DNA from: Streptomyces sp. T12
GTDB lineage: Bacteria > Actinomycetota > Actinomycetes > Streptomycetales > Streptomycetaceae
Length of the DNA stretch: 64,000 nucleotides
Assembly: GCF_028736035.1 (NCBI RefSeq)
Contig: NZ_CP117866.1
Location: forward strand, 1,054,001 to 1,118,000
Direction of reading: 5' to 3'
Shown: in pieces, positions 8,804-17,366 of the stretch
Layout of the letters: each line of letters starts with the position of its first letter
How positions within the stretch are numbered: position 1 is the first letter of the stretch
Made by a program: the position numbers and the translations under genes
Notes under the pieces: generated by a model
What the model was told of the DNA's origin: nothing
What the model saw: the letters and a program-made list of their open reading frames with translations, nothing else
The model's database searches: none

Positions 8804-9919
8804 TCAGCTGTCGTAGTCCACCGTCAGCGTCTCGGAGACCGGGTAGGACTGGCAGGTCAGCACATAGCCCGCGGCCACCTCGGCCGCCTCCAGCGCGAAG
8901 TTGCGCCGCATGTCCACCTTGCCGTCGGTGACCAGGGCCCGGCAGGTGCCGCAAACCCCGCCCTTGCAGGCGAACGGCAGGTCGGGGCGGCTGCGTTGGG
9001 CGCCGTCGAGGACGGTGCGCTCCCGTGGCAGGGCGGCGGTGGTGGAACGGCCGTCGAGGGTGATGGTGACCTCGCTGACGGGTCCCGTCGGGCCGGCCTC
9101 CTCGTGGTGCGCCTCGCGTACCGGCTCGTCGTCGGCGTAGAACAGCTCCTGGTGCACCCGCTCCGCCGGGACGCCGAGTCCCTCCAGCACCCGCTGCGCG
9201 TCCCGGACCATGCCGTGCGGGCCGCACAGCCACCAGTGGTCGGCGCTCCGTACATCGACCAGCGCGTCGACGAGCGTCGACAGCCGGTCGGCGTCGATAC
9301 GGCCGGAGAGCACCTCGGCCTCCCGCGGCTCGCGGGAGAGCACATGAGCCAGCTGGAACCGGGCCGGATAGAGGTCCTTGAGGTCCGCCAGCTCGTCGGC
9401 GAACATCACCGTGTCGGTGCGGCGGTTGCCGTAGAAGAGGGTGACCGTCGAGCGGGAGTCGGCAGCCAGGACGGACTCGGCGATGGACATCATGGGCGTG
9501 ATGCCGGAGCCCGCCGCGATCAGTACGTGATGGCCGGGCGTGGTGAGGTCGGGGGTGAAGGCGCCGGTGGGGGCCATGACCTCGACGGTGTCGCCGGGGC
9601 GTACGTCGTCGACGAGCCAGGACGAGAACAGGCCGCCGGGCACCACCCGTACGCCGATCCGCGGGCTCGACCCGACCGGCGAGCAGATCGAGTACGACCG
9701 CCGCTCGTCCCGCCCGTCGATCTCGCGGCGCAACGTCAGCGACTGACCGGGCGCGAAGGCGAACTCCTCGGCCAGCGCCGCCGGGATGTCGAAGCCGACG
9801 GCGACCGCGTCCGCGCACAGGGGCGTCACGGCGGCGACGCGCAGGGCGTGGAAGGCCGGACGGCGGCGGGTGCGCGGGCGTACCGCGGCAGCCGGCTGTG
9901 CTTCCCTCAGGCCTTCCAT
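8804..9919 (-). CDS. paaE: 1,2-phenylacetyl-CoA epoxidase reductase subunit PaaE
   Basis: 371-residue iron-sulfur flavoprotein that passes electrons from NAD(P)H to the PaaAC oxygenase. Order of domains: FAD-binding ferredoxin-reductase barrel (RRSYSICSP about residue 95), NAD-binding domain (AAGSGITPMMSI), and a C-terminal plant-type [2Fe-2S] ferredoxin with C318-x4-C323-x2-C326 and C356. It is the last gene of the paa operon; its ATG directly follows the paaD stop (TGAATG), implying translational coupling. Confidence 0.95.
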   Translation of the reverse strand: MEGLREAQPAAAVRPRTRRRPAFHALRVAAVTPLCADAVAVGFDIPAALAEEFAFAPGQSLTLRREIDGRDERRSYSICSPVGSSPRIGVRVVPGGLFSSWLVDDVRPGDTVEVMAPTGAFTPDLTTPGHHVLIAAGSGITPMMSIAESVLAADSRSTVTLFYGNRRTDTVMFADELADLKDLYPARFQLAHVLSREPREAEVLSGRIDADRLSTLVDALVDVRSADHWWLCGPHGMVRDAQRVLEGLGVPAERVHQELFYADDEPVREAHHEEAGPTGPVSEVTITLDGRSTTAALPRERTVLDGAQRSRPDLPFACKGGVCGTCRALVTDGKVDMRRNFALEAAEVAAGYVLTCQSYPVSETLTVDYDS

Positions 9920-10429
9920 TCAGATCTCCTTGACGTACTCGAACGGCTCGCGGCAGGCGCGGCAGCGCCACAGCGCCTTGCAGGACGTGGCGGCGAAGCG
10001 GGAGGTCTCCTCGGTGTCCGCCGAGCCGCAGCGCGGGCACGACACCGCCTGGCGGGTGGGTGACAGCACGAGCGGGACAGGGCCGCCGCGCGGTGCGGGG
10101 CCGGGCGGGGCGATGCCGTACTCGGCGAGCTTGCGGCGGCCGGCCGGGGTGATCCAGTCGCTGGTCCAGGGCGGGTCGAGGACCGTACGGATCTCCACAC
10201 GGGCGTACCCCTCGTCACGCAGCCGCGCCGCGACGTCGGCCCGCATCTCGGCCATGGCCGGACAGCCCGAGTAGGTCGGGGTCAGGCTCGCGACCACCGT
10301 CCCGTCCGCGGTCAGCTCGACGCCCCGCAGGACGCCCAGGTCGGCCAGGGTGAGCATGGGCAGCTCGGGGTCCGGCACCTGTTCGGCGATGTGCCGGGCG
10401 CGCCGGGCGTCGAGCAGGGTGGTCACCAT
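9920..10429 (-). CDS. paaD: 1,2-phenylacetyl-CoA epoxidase subunit PaaD
   Basis: 169 residues. N-terminal MIP18/DUF59-like fold (VPDPELPMLTLADLGVLRGVEL, TPTYSGCPAMAEM) followed by a zinc-ribbon-like C-terminus with CPRC and CRAC pairs. It is required for maturation, probably of the Fe-S centres, of the phenylacetyl-CoA monooxygenase. The ATG at 10429 overlaps the end of paaC (paaC stop at 10423-10425), so I reject the longer open frame starting at 10606 that would run inside paaC. Confidence 0.93.
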   Translation of the reverse strand: MVTTLLDARRARHIAEQVPDPELPMLTLADLGVLRGVELTADGTVVASLTPTYSGCPAMAEMRADVAARLRDEGYARVEIRTVLDPPWTSDWITPAGRRKLAEYGIAPPGPAPRGGPVPLVLSPTRQAVSCPRCGSADTEETSRFAATSCKALWRCRACREPFEYVKEI

Positions 10430-11250
10430 GTCGCCTCCGGGTGGGCCCGGGCCACGCCCTGCAACTCGGCCAGCAACGGGGCGAGATGCTCGGTGTGCTC
10501 GCCGTCGCGGCCGGATCCCGGCAGCGGCCGGTACACCGGCATGGGCAGTCCGGCTGCCGCGGTGACCTGGCGCAGAACGGCGACGACCTCGTCCCGTACG
10601 TCGCACGCCGTGAACAACTCGCCCACGTAGGGGGCCACTTGCTCCAGGGCCCGGCGTGTCCGGCGGTGCGACTCGTCCGTACCGTCACCCAGGCGCACGG
10701 CCCACTCGGCGGCGTACTGCCGGTGGTAGGCCAGCTCCTTGACGCCCTTCGCGGCGATCGCCGCCAGCACCGGGTCCGGGTGGTCCGCCAGCCGCTCGAA
10801 GTGGGCGAGGCGCCAGCTGGAGAGCAGCAGGAGCCGCACGATCGAGAACGCGAAGTCGCCGTTGGGTACTTCGGCCAGGCGTACGTTGCGGAAGTCGCCG
10901 GCGTCGCGGAAGTAGGCGTAGGCGTCCTCGTCGCGGCCGGAGCCGTCGGCCTGGCCGGCGCGGGAATAGAGCAGGCGGGCCTGGCCGAGGAGGTCGAGGC
11001 CGATGTTGGCCAGCGCCACCTCCTCCTCCAGCTCGGGGGCGCGGGTGATCCACTCGGCGAGGCGCTGGGCCGACACCAGGGCGTCGTCGGCGAGCGCGAC
11101 ACACAGGGCCGCCAGTTCGCCGCCGTCGATGCCGTCGGGCACCGTGGTGTCCACGCCGTGCAGGGGGTCCTCGAAGCCGGTGCCGTAGGCCCAGCGGGCG
11201 TCGTCCTCGTGTCCCTCGGCGAGGGTCAGATAGACGTGGTCGTCACTCAT
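10423..11250 (-). CDS. paaC: 1,2-phenylacetyl-CoA epoxidase structural subunit PaaC
   Basis: 275-residue ferritin-like helical subunit that forms the catalytic PaaAC core without holding the di-iron centre itself. Characteristic stretches are DDALVSAQRLAEWITRAPELEEEVALANIGLDLLGQAR and AYFRDAGDFRNVRLAEVPNGDFAFSIVRLLL, and KGVKELAYHRQYAAEWAVRLGDGT. The ATG follows AGGAGAGGGC, a good ribosome site, 10 bases after paaB ends. Confidence 0.94.
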   Translation of the reverse strand: MSDDHVYLTLAEGHEDDARWAYGTGFEDPLHGVDTTVPDGIDGGELAALCVALADDALVSAQRLAEWITRAPELEEEVALANIGLDLLGQARLLYSRAGQADGSGRDEDAYAYFRDAGDFRNVRLAEVPNGDFAFSIVRLLLLSSWRLAHFERLADHPDPVLAAIAAKGVKELAYHRQYAAEWAVRLGDGTDESHRRTRRALEQVAPYVGELFTACDVRDEVVAVLRQVTAAAGLPMPVYRPLPGSGRDGEHTEHLAPLLAELQGVARAHPEATW

Positions 11251-11260
11251 GCCCTCTCCT

Positions 11261-11563
11261 TCAGATGTGCGGGACGTCGTCGGGGATGTCGTAGAACGTC
11301 GGGTGGCGGTAGACCTTGTCGGCGCTGGGCGCGAAGAACGGGTCCTTCTCGTCGCGCGTGGATGCGGCGATGTGCTCGCTGCGCACCACCCAGATGCTGA
11401 CGCCCTCGTTGCGCCGCGTGTACAGGTCGCGCGCGTGGGTGAGCGCCATCCGGTCGTCGGCGGCGTGCAGCGAGCCGACGTGCACGTGGTTGAGCCCGCG
11501 CTTGCCGCGCACGAACACCTCGTACAAGGGCCAGTCCTGCTTCTTGGCGTCGTCGGCGGTCAT
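11261..11563 (-). CDS. paaB: 1,2-phenylacetyl-CoA epoxidase subunit PaaB
   Basis: 100-residue small subunit ([40 protein letters not shown]) that bridges PaaAC heterodimers in the E. coli complex. Its ATG overlaps the paaA stop as ATGA, so it is translationally coupled to paaA. The longer frame starting at 11683 lies inside paaA and is rejected. Confidence 0.94.
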   Translation of the reverse strand: MTADDAKKQDWPLYEVFVRGKRGLNHVHVGSLHAADDRMALTHARDLYTRRNEGVSIWVVRSEHIAASTRDEKDPFFAPSADKVYRHPTFYDIPDDVPHI

Positions 11564-12507
11564 GCCACCGCTCCCTTCCGTTCGCGGGCCGCCTGCTTGG
11601 CCGCGTGGACGGTGGCCGCCTCCCGCACCCAGGCGCCCTCTTCGTGGGCGCTCCTGCGCCGCTCCATTCGCTGGTCGTTGCACGGCCCGTCGCCCTTGAT
11701 GACCCGCATCAGCTCGTCCCAGTCGGGGGTGCCGAAGTCGTGGTGGCCGCGCTCGGCGTTCCAGCGCAGCTCCGGGTCGGGCAGGGTCACGCCGAGCTTC
11801 TCGGCCTGCGGGACGGTCATGTCGACGAAGCGCCGGCGCAGCTCGTCGTTGCTGTGCCGCTTGATCTTCCAGGCCATCGACTGCGCGGAGTTGGGCGAGG
11901 CGTCATCGGGCGGACCGAACATCATCAGCGACGGCCACCACCAGCGGTTCACGGCGTCCTGCACCATCTCCCGCTGGGCCTCGGTGCCACGCATCATCGT
12001 CATCAGCAGCTCGTAGCCCTGCCGCTGGTGGAACGACTCCTCCTTGCAGATCCGCACCATCGCGCGCGCGTACGGCCCGTACGAACTGCGGCACAGCGGC
12101 ACCTGGTTACAGATCGCCGCGCCGTCCACGAACCAGCCGATCACACCGACGTCCGCAAAGCTGAGGGTCGGGTAGTTGAAGATCGACGAGTACTTCTGGC
12201 GGCCCTCGATCAGCCGGTTCGTCAGGTCCGCGCGGTCGGCGCCCAGGGTCTCCGCCGCCGAGTACAGATACAGGCCGTGCCCGGCCTCGTCCTGCACCTT
12301 GGCGAAGAGGATCGCCTTGCGGCGCAGCGACGGCGCGCGCGTGATCCACTCGCCCTCCGGCTGCATGCCGATGATCTCCGAGTGGGCGTGCTGCGCGATC
12401 TGGCGGATCAGCGTCTTGCGGTAGCCGTCCGGCATCCAGTCCCGCGGCTCGATCCGCTGGTCGCGCGAGATCGTCGCATCGAAGTGCTCCTGCAGCTGCT
12501 CCGTCAT
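11560..12507 (-). CDS. paaA: 1,2-phenylacetyl-CoA epoxidase catalytic subunit PaaA
   Basis: 315-residue di-iron oxygenase subunit that epoxidises the aromatic ring of phenylacetyl-CoA, the first ring-attacking step of aerobic phenylacetate breakdown. Iron-binding helices are visible: [18 protein letters not shown] (ExxH) and [11 protein letters not shown] (ExxH). The start at 12507 ([10 protein letters not shown]) is supported by family length; the 52-codon extension to 12663 runs through the terminator hairpin of the next operon and is rejected. First gene of paaABCDE; the thioesterase, ring-cleavage and beta-oxidation paa genes are not in the window. Confidence 0.95.
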   Translation of the reverse strand: MTEQLQEHFDATISRDQRIEPRDWMPDGYRKTLIRQIAQHAHSEIIGMQPEGEWITRAPSLRRKAILFAKVQDEAGHGLYLYSAAETLGADRADLTNRLIEGRQKYSSIFNYPTLSFADVGVIGWFVDGAAICNQVPLCRSSYGPYARAMVRICKEESFHQRQGYELLMTMMRGTEAQREMVQDAVNRWWWPSLMMFGPPDDASPNSAQSMAWKIKRHSNDELRRRFVDMTVPQAEKLGVTLPDPELRWNAERGHHDFGTPDWDELMRVIKGDGPCNDQRMERRRSAHEEGAWVREAATVHAAKQAARERKGAVA

Positions 12508-12541
12508 CGATACCAGCTTCCGACTTCCGGCTTCCCAACCG

Positions 12542-12555
12542 ACCATTCGTTCGGT
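12542..12555. promoter_or_regulatory. Candidate PaaR-type operator
   Basis: ACCATTCGTTCGGT, 35 bases upstream of paaA, matches the actinobacterial PaaR (TetR family) core ACCGNNCGNNCGGT, as I recall it, with one mismatch. PaaR would release the site when phenylacetyl-CoA accumulates. No paaR gene is in the window. Confidence 0.45.
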
Positions 12556-12605
12556 ACCAGTGTGACTTGTTTTCCGGTGCCGAGCAAGACCCGTCACATG
12601 AGTCA

Positions 12606-12646
12606 GAGCCGCCCTGAATACCTCCTCGGGGTATTCAGGGCGGCTC
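12606..12646 (-). terminator. Perfect 17-bp hairpin ending the injection-system operon
   Basis: Arms at 12606-12622 and 12630-12646 are exact complements with a 7-base loop. It lies 18 bases beyond the amidase stop, the last gene of the leftward 30-kb operon, and isolates it from the paa promoter at about 12510-12560. Confidence 0.75.
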
Positions 12647-12663
12647 CGGCGCGGGCCGTTCAT

Positions 12664-13560
12664 TCAGCCCGCGTCAGGCACCTTCAGCTTGTCCCAGCTG
12701 ACCTTGCCGGGGATGCCGTCCGCGTCCTTGCCCTTGAAGTGGAGCTTCTGCTGCCAGGCGGCGTAGGAGCGGCGGTCGGCCTCGGTCCACTCGGGGCTCG
12801 GGCCCTCCTCGTAGCGGCCGCAGCCCTCGGCGACCAGGCGGCGGCCCATGGCTGTGATGATCGGGGACTTCTGACCGATGTGGAAGAAGCCACTGCCGGG
12901 GAACGGCACGAACTTCGGCTTGGGCACGGGCTTCGGGTCGGGGGCGGGCTCACCGCCACCGCCACCGCCGTCCTTCAGCCGCTGCGCGATGCGCTTGCGC
13001 ATGCCGTCCATGGTGAAGCCGCGCGGGTCCTGCTTTCCGGGCTGCCACTCCTTGTGGCCGATGACCGAGCGTTCGCTCCAGCCGTGGTGGCGGCAGATCG
13101 CGGCCGAGACCTTCTCGATGGCTTCCTTCTGCGCCTCGGGCCAGGGGTCCTTGCCGTCGCCGAGGTTGATGCACTCGAAGCCGTAGAAGCGGGCGTTGCC
13201 GTCGGTGTCGGCCTCGTTGTCGTGCGGCAGCTTCGACTCGTTGATCACGGCGCGCAGGACGTCGCTGTCGCCGAGGCCGGCGTGGTTGGCACGGCCGTTG
13301 CCGACGAGATGGATCTCGCCCTTCTTGTCTATGACGCCGTGGCAGAGCGGGCCCGGCAGGCCGGAGTAGCCGTTGTAGCAGATGTTCACCGACGCCTCGG
13401 TGCCCTTGGTGACGGTGTGGTGGATCATCACACCGTTCACCGGGCCCCAGGCGCCCTTGCTGTTGCGGTTGTGGGTACGCCAGCTGCGCACCTCGTGCAC
13501 CGTCAGACCCTCCGCGCGGAGGATCTCCACCATCTTCGACGCGCTCAGGGGCTTGGCCAT
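12664..13560 (-). CDS. N-acetylmuramoyl-L-alanine amidase with C-terminal wall-binding domain, eCIS-associated
   Basis: 298-residue amidase of the PGRP/amidase_2 type, expected to cut between the glycan strand and the stem peptide. Zinc and catalytic residues are visible in GVMIHHTVTK (His pair), the middle HAGLGDSD region and GWSERSVIGHKEW (C-terminal His). A Gly-rich/Pro-Lys linker (GGGGGGEPAPDPKPVPKPK) leads to a peptidoglycan-binding-like domain (FHIGQKSPIITAMGRRLVAEGCG...AWQQKLHFKGKDADGIPGKVSWDKL). It has no signal peptide, so it must leave by the injection particle, by lysis, or act at the wall after cell death. ATG at 13560 overlaps the upstream stop (TAATG). Last gene of the eCIS run, suggesting a role in particle release or wall penetration. 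Confidence 0.85.
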   Translation of the reverse strand: MAKPLSASKMVEILRAEGLTVHEVRSWRTHNRNSKGAWGPVNGVMIHHTVTKGTEASVNICYNGYSGLPGPLCHGVIDKKGEIHLVGNGRANHAGLGDSDVLRAVINESKLPHDNEADTDGNARFYGFECINLGDGKDPWPEAQKEAIEKVSAAICRHHGWSERSVIGHKEWQPGKQDPRGFTMDGMRKRIAQRLKDGGGGGGEPAPDPKPVPKPKFVPFPGSGFFHIGQKSPIITAMGRRLVAEGCGRYEEGPSPEWTEADRRSYAAWQQKLHFKGKDADGIPGKVSWDKLKVPDAG

Positions 13561-15116
13561 TACTCGTCTCCCTCCGCCGCCGCCTCCGCATCCGCGGTGG
13601 TCTGCGACCTCCCGCCCGAGGGGTCCTCCGCCAGCTGCTCCTCGCGGCGCGCCTGCTCCTCCGCCGCGAGCGTCGCCTCGTCCGCGGCCGGGATGCTGCT
13701 GGCCATCGGGTTGAAGGCGAGGCGCAGGTCGACGGTGCCGCCCTCGCCCTTGACGAGGGCCAGCGGCGCGAAGCTGCGGGCGATACCGAAGGGGCCGCGC
13801 AGCAGCGGGCGGCGGGCCGCGTCCGTGGGCCACTCGACGCTTCCGGTGGCGGTGCGGGCGGGGATGATCCAGTGGTCGCCGGTGCGGTAGGTGGCGCCCT
13901 TGGCGAAGTACACCTCGACCCCGTCCTCCAGCGGCAGCCACTCCCCCTCCGCGACGGGAACCGCACCGCCCTTCAGGGCCGTCGTACGGCCCTTGCGCTT
14001 CGGCCCCTCGTGGTGGTCCCAGCGGCGCAGGAACGGGTTGAGGTGGGGCAGCCGTCCGACGGCCTGGTCGGGCTCGGCGGACAGGCGCACCCGGCGGCCC
14101 GGCAGGTCCAGTTCCTCGACCCGGAGCAGGGGCAGCGGTTCGAGGCGGGAGGCGTAGCCGGTGTCGGTGAGCTCCACGTGGTCACCGACGTCCAGGTCCA
14201 GCTTGTCGTCGTGTCCGAGGGACGCCAACTGCACCCAGGTGCCGTCGAGTTCGTCGACCGGGAAGACCACCGAGCCGTTCTCGCGGGACCACTTGAAGGT
14301 GGCGTCCTTCGCCTCGCCGCCCGCGTGGACCTCGACGCGGTACAGCTGGTTCTCCTGGCCGCGGTAGCGGGCGTCCGGCTTCACGAGGCACGGGTCCTCG
14401 TCGGCGTGGTCGGGCCGCTCGCTGCGGGCGGCCAGGCGCGCGGTGGGCGTGGCCTGCTTGCGGGCCCACTTGTCGAAGGCGGCCCGGACGACCTCCTTGG
14501 ACGGGTCGGTCTCCTCGATGTCCAGCGCGGCCAGCGACAGCGGCAGCACCTGCCAGACGACCTTCACACGGGCGGTGGTGTCCGGCATCGCCGCGCCGAG
14601 CGCGACCTCGCGCAGCGCCGGGTCCTCGGCGGCGGATACGGCACGCTCCCACACGTTCAGGTAGACCACGAACGGCGACGTGGCGGGCGAGGGCAGCCGG
14701 TCGCCGGGCTTCTCCGGGTCGCGGAAGCCGTCGGGCTGGTCCCAGTAGGTCCAGTACGCGGGCGGAGCGACGGCGTCCTGCTCCTGCTCGTCGGCTGCGT
14801 CGTCGTCCGGGACGGGTACGCCGGGCGCCGGACGGGTCGCGTCGACCAGGATGCCGTCGACGTAGTAGCGGCCGCCCTGGATGTGCAGCGTGTCGATGTC
14901 GTGCTTGCCGCCCACGTAATCGATCTTGAAGCCCACGGCGTCGCGCGGTCCGCCGTGCCGGCCGATCAGGTCGGCGGCGAGGGTGCGGGCCTGGTGGAGC
15001 TGGATCGCGGTCTGCTCGTTGAGGTCGGCGTCGAGCTGGACGCGGCCCTGCTGGGCGATGACCGCCGAGTAGCGCCGTTCCGGGCGGAACGTGAGGCGGG
15101 AGAGATCAGCGTGCAT
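13560..15116 (-). CDS. DUF6519 family eCIS protein
   Basis: 518 residues beginning HADLSRLTFRPERRYSAVIAQQGRVQLDADLNEQ, the hallmark of DUF6519 proteins found next to phage-tail-like baseplate genes. The sequence is rich in beta strands with short jelly-roll-like segments (QLYRVEVHAGGEAKDATFKWSREN, DVGDHVELTDTGYASRLEPLPLLRVEEL), consistent with an exposed baseplate or receptor-contacting part. The C-terminus is acidic (about residues 470-518). GGGGGA precedes the ATG. It lies between the beta-helix protein and the amidase in the operon. Exact function is not established. Confidence 0.75.
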   Translation of the reverse strand: MHADLSRLTFRPERRYSAVIAQQGRVQLDADLNEQTAIQLHQARTLAADLIGRHGGPRDAVGFKIDYVGGKHDIDTLHIQGGRYYVDGILVDATRPAPGVPVPDDDAADEQEQDAVAPPAYWTYWDQPDGFRDPEKPGDRLPSPATSPFVVYLNVWERAVSAAEDPALREVALGAAMPDTTARVKVVWQVLPLSLAALDIEETDPSKEVVRAAFDKWARKQATPTARLAARSERPDHADEDPCLVKPDARYRGQENQLYRVEVHAGGEAKDATFKWSRENGSVVFPVDELDGTWVQLASLGHDDKLDLDVGDHVELTDTGYASRLEPLPLLRVEELDLPGRRVRLSAEPDQAVGRLPHLNPFLRRWDHHEGPKRKGRTTALKGGAVPVAEGEWLPLEDGVEVYFAKGATYRTGDHWIIPARTATGSVEWPTDAARRPLLRGPFGIARSFAPLALVKGEGGTVDLRLAFNPMASSIPAADEATLAAEEQARREEQLAEDPSGGRSQTTADAEAAAEGDE

Positions 15117-15170
15117 GAAGGGGGTCCCCCTGGTTCAGGAAAGTGCGGGCAGGGCTTACGGCGGCGGCGC

Positions 15171-17366
15171 TCACGTGACGAAGAAGATCCCGGCGTCCGT
15201 GCCCGCCGGGGTGTACTCCGCGAGCCGTGCCCTGAGGCCGTCCTCGCGCTGCGGCCGGTACAGGTCGTGGAAGGCGCCCATCTCGGCGCCGTCGTCCGAG
15301 CCGCGCCGGATCTCCTCGGCGCACCGGTCGGCGAGCAGGCCGTACCAGGGCGTCCCGTAGCGCTCGGAGGTGAACAACGGCCGTACGCGACCGGCCTGTT
15401 CGGGCCCGGCCAGATCGGGCTGGCAGCGGTACCGGCGTGGGGTGCGCGACCCGGACGGCACGTACGAGTACCGCAGGCAGCCGATGCCGCGCCGGGCCAC
15501 GTGGAGCCGGCCGGTGAAGACCGAGTTCTCGGCGATCTTCACGGCGTGTGTGTGGATCTCGCCGATCACGGTGGTGCGGTGCAGGTGCAGCACCGCGTGG
15601 GCGTGCCGGCAGTCCGGTGCGGACAGGGCCTCGCGGTCACTGCCCGTCGCGTCGAGGATGCTGTCGCGCAGGTGGATGTCGAGCGGTTCCTCGCTCACCT
15701 CGTCGCCGATGACCTCGATGGTGCCGAGGATGCTGTGCTCGACCTGGAGGCACGCGGTGGTGCGCTCCAGGACGATGCTGGGCTCCTCGGGCGAGTGCGG
15801 ATCGCACTCGGGTTCCAGGGACCAGCCGGGCACGAGCGTGGAGTGCCGTACGACGACCGCGCCCACGGGACCGGTGACGTTGATGCCGCGTCCGGCGACC
15901 AGCAGGCCGTCGAGGACGATGCGCGGGCGCTCGTGCGGGGCGCAGTCCTCGGACACCGCACGGATGTTGAGGGCGTCCGGCCGGTTGCTGTACCAGTCGA
16001 GCAGGCGGATCACCGGGCGGGTGCCCTCGGCAGCCCGCACTTCGAGGCGGTCGCCGGGGTCGAGGTCGAAGTCCAGCTGCTCCTGGTAGGCGCCGCTGTG
16101 CGTGATCTCGATGATGCCGGCGGGGCCGGTCCGGTCGGCGCGGCGGTCGTGCTGCCAGGCCCGGTAGGCGTCCATGATCTGGCGGTACGGCTGCCCGGGG
16201 CCGACCCGGTAGACCTCGGCGTCGGGTCGCGGTTCGCGGTCGTGGCGGTCGTACTCGCCGCCGCCCATGTCCGCGGGGGACGCGTAGTGGTAGTCCACCC
16301 ACACGCCCTGCCGGGGCGCCGACCGCGAGCCGAACGCGATCCGGCCCAGCTCCGGGTCGACGGCAACCTGACCGCGCTTCGGCCGGTAGCGCCAGTCGGA
16401 CAGGTCGGCGACCACGATGTCCGACGGCGGTACGGGCTGGTCCTCGCCGTCGCGCCGGATGACGAGGCTCTTGCCGGGGCCGTAGTAGTCGGTGAGCCGG
16501 TCGTGGAGCTGGCGGCGGGTGATGAACGCCGGGACGTTGTCGATGGTCGCGATGTGCGTGGGCGACGGCTCCGGGAACGGCTTGGTGACCAGCGGGGTGT
16601 CGTTGCCCAGGATCGAGAAGGTGTAGAGGTTGCGGGCGCGGTCGATGCAGTACGCCGGGGACTGCGTGAGCGAGTGCGCCTTCAGCCGCCAGACGAAGAG
16701 CGCGACTCCGGCTGGCGTCCAACCCCCTTGCCGATGCCGTGAGTTGGCGCGGCGCACGTCGACCGTGCGGGCCGTCGCGCCGAAGGGGCCGCCCGCGAGG
16801 TCGAGGGCGGAGTTGTCGCGCAGGTCGACCAGCCGGCCGCGCTCGCCGCGGTGGACGCCGGTGTCGCCGTACAGCTTCACGGGCTGGGTGTGGGCGACCT
16901 GCCGGGACAGCTCGACGGCGCGGGCGGGCCAGCCGGTGACCTGCTCGGAGAGTTCCTCCAGGAGGTGGAGGGTGCCCTTGCGGCGGCGGTTGGCGACCGT
17001 CGCGGCGACGTCGGCGCGCGGGGCGACGGCCTCGGCGAGGGCGGCGCGGCCCCCCTCGTGCAGACCGGTCGTCAGGACGCGCTCGTAGCCCGGCAGGGTG
17101 CGGTAACCGACCAGATCGCCGAGGTACGGCAGCACCCACGGCGCCGCCGTCTCCACGAACAGGTCCTCGTAGCCCTGCTGGACGCCGTCGCGGACCCGGT
17201 CGAGCTGCTCGGCGATCACCGCGAGCAGGGCGCGCAGCGGCTCGCCCTCCTCGGCGTCGCGCAGCAGGTGCCAGCGGGGCAGCAGTTCGGCGAGCCCGTC
17301 GGGTTCTCTGGACGTCGTCGCCGGGGTCGCCGTCTCGAACTGGACATCCGCCGAGTTCGCAGACAT
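15171..17366 (-). CDS. Baseplate/tail-fibre-like protein with right-handed beta-helix region
   Basis: 731 residues. The N-terminal ~200 residues resemble P2 gpI/tail-protein-I-like adaptors (ELLPRWHLLRDAEEGEPLRALLAVIAEQLDRVRDGVQQGYEDLFVETAAPWVLPYLGDLVG, rejoining the baseplate rim). Residues ~420-640 form short repeated strands typical of a beta-helix (PRIVLDGLLVAGRGINVTGPVGAVVVRHSTLVPG, LDIHLRDSILDATG, AVLHLHRTTVIGEIHTHAVKIAENSVFTG). Such folds are used by phage tailspikes. The stop of the upstream gene and ATG share one base (TGATG) with GGAGG seven bases upstream; a GTG one codon earlier is possible. A structural role in the baseplate is well supported by context; target binding is inference. 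Confidence 0.75.
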   Translation of the reverse strand: MSANSADVQFETATPATTSREPDGLAELLPRWHLLRDAEEGEPLRALLAVIAEQLDRVRDGVQQGYEDLFVETAAPWVLPYLGDLVGYRTLPGYERVLTTGLHEGGRAALAEAVAPRADVAATVANRRRKGTLHLLEELSEQVTGWPARAVELSRQVAHTQPVKLYGDTGVHRGERGRLVDLRDNSALDLAGGPFGATARTVDVRRANSRHRQGGWTPAGVALFVWRLKAHSLTQSPAYCIDRARNLYTFSILGNDTPLVTKPFPEPSPTHIATIDNVPAFITRRQLHDRLTDYYGPGKSLVIRRDGEDQPVPPSDIVVADLSDWRYRPKRGQVAVDPELGRIAFGSRSAPRQGVWVDYHYASPADMGGGEYDRHDREPRPDAEVYRVGPGQPYRQIMDAYRAWQHDRRADRTGPAGIIEITHSGAYQEQLDFDLDPGDRLEVRAAEGTRPVIRLLDWYSNRPDALNIRAVSEDCAPHERPRIVLDGLLVAGRGINVTGPVGAVVVRHSTLVPGWSLEPECDPHSPEEPSIVLERTTACLQVEHSILGTIEVIGDEVSEEPLDIHLRDSILDATGSDREALSAPDCRHAHAVLHLHRTTVIGEIHTHAVKIAENSVFTGRLHVARRGIGCLRYSYVPSGSRTPRRYRCQPDLAGPEQAGRVRPLFTSERYGTPWYGLLADRCAEEIRRGSDDGAEMGAFHDLYRPQREDGLRARLAEYTPAGTDAGIFFVT

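Noticed and set aside
11560..12663. Longer paaA start at 12663
   Set aside because: The extension would be translated from the eCIS terminator hairpin and is not seen in PaaA proteins.
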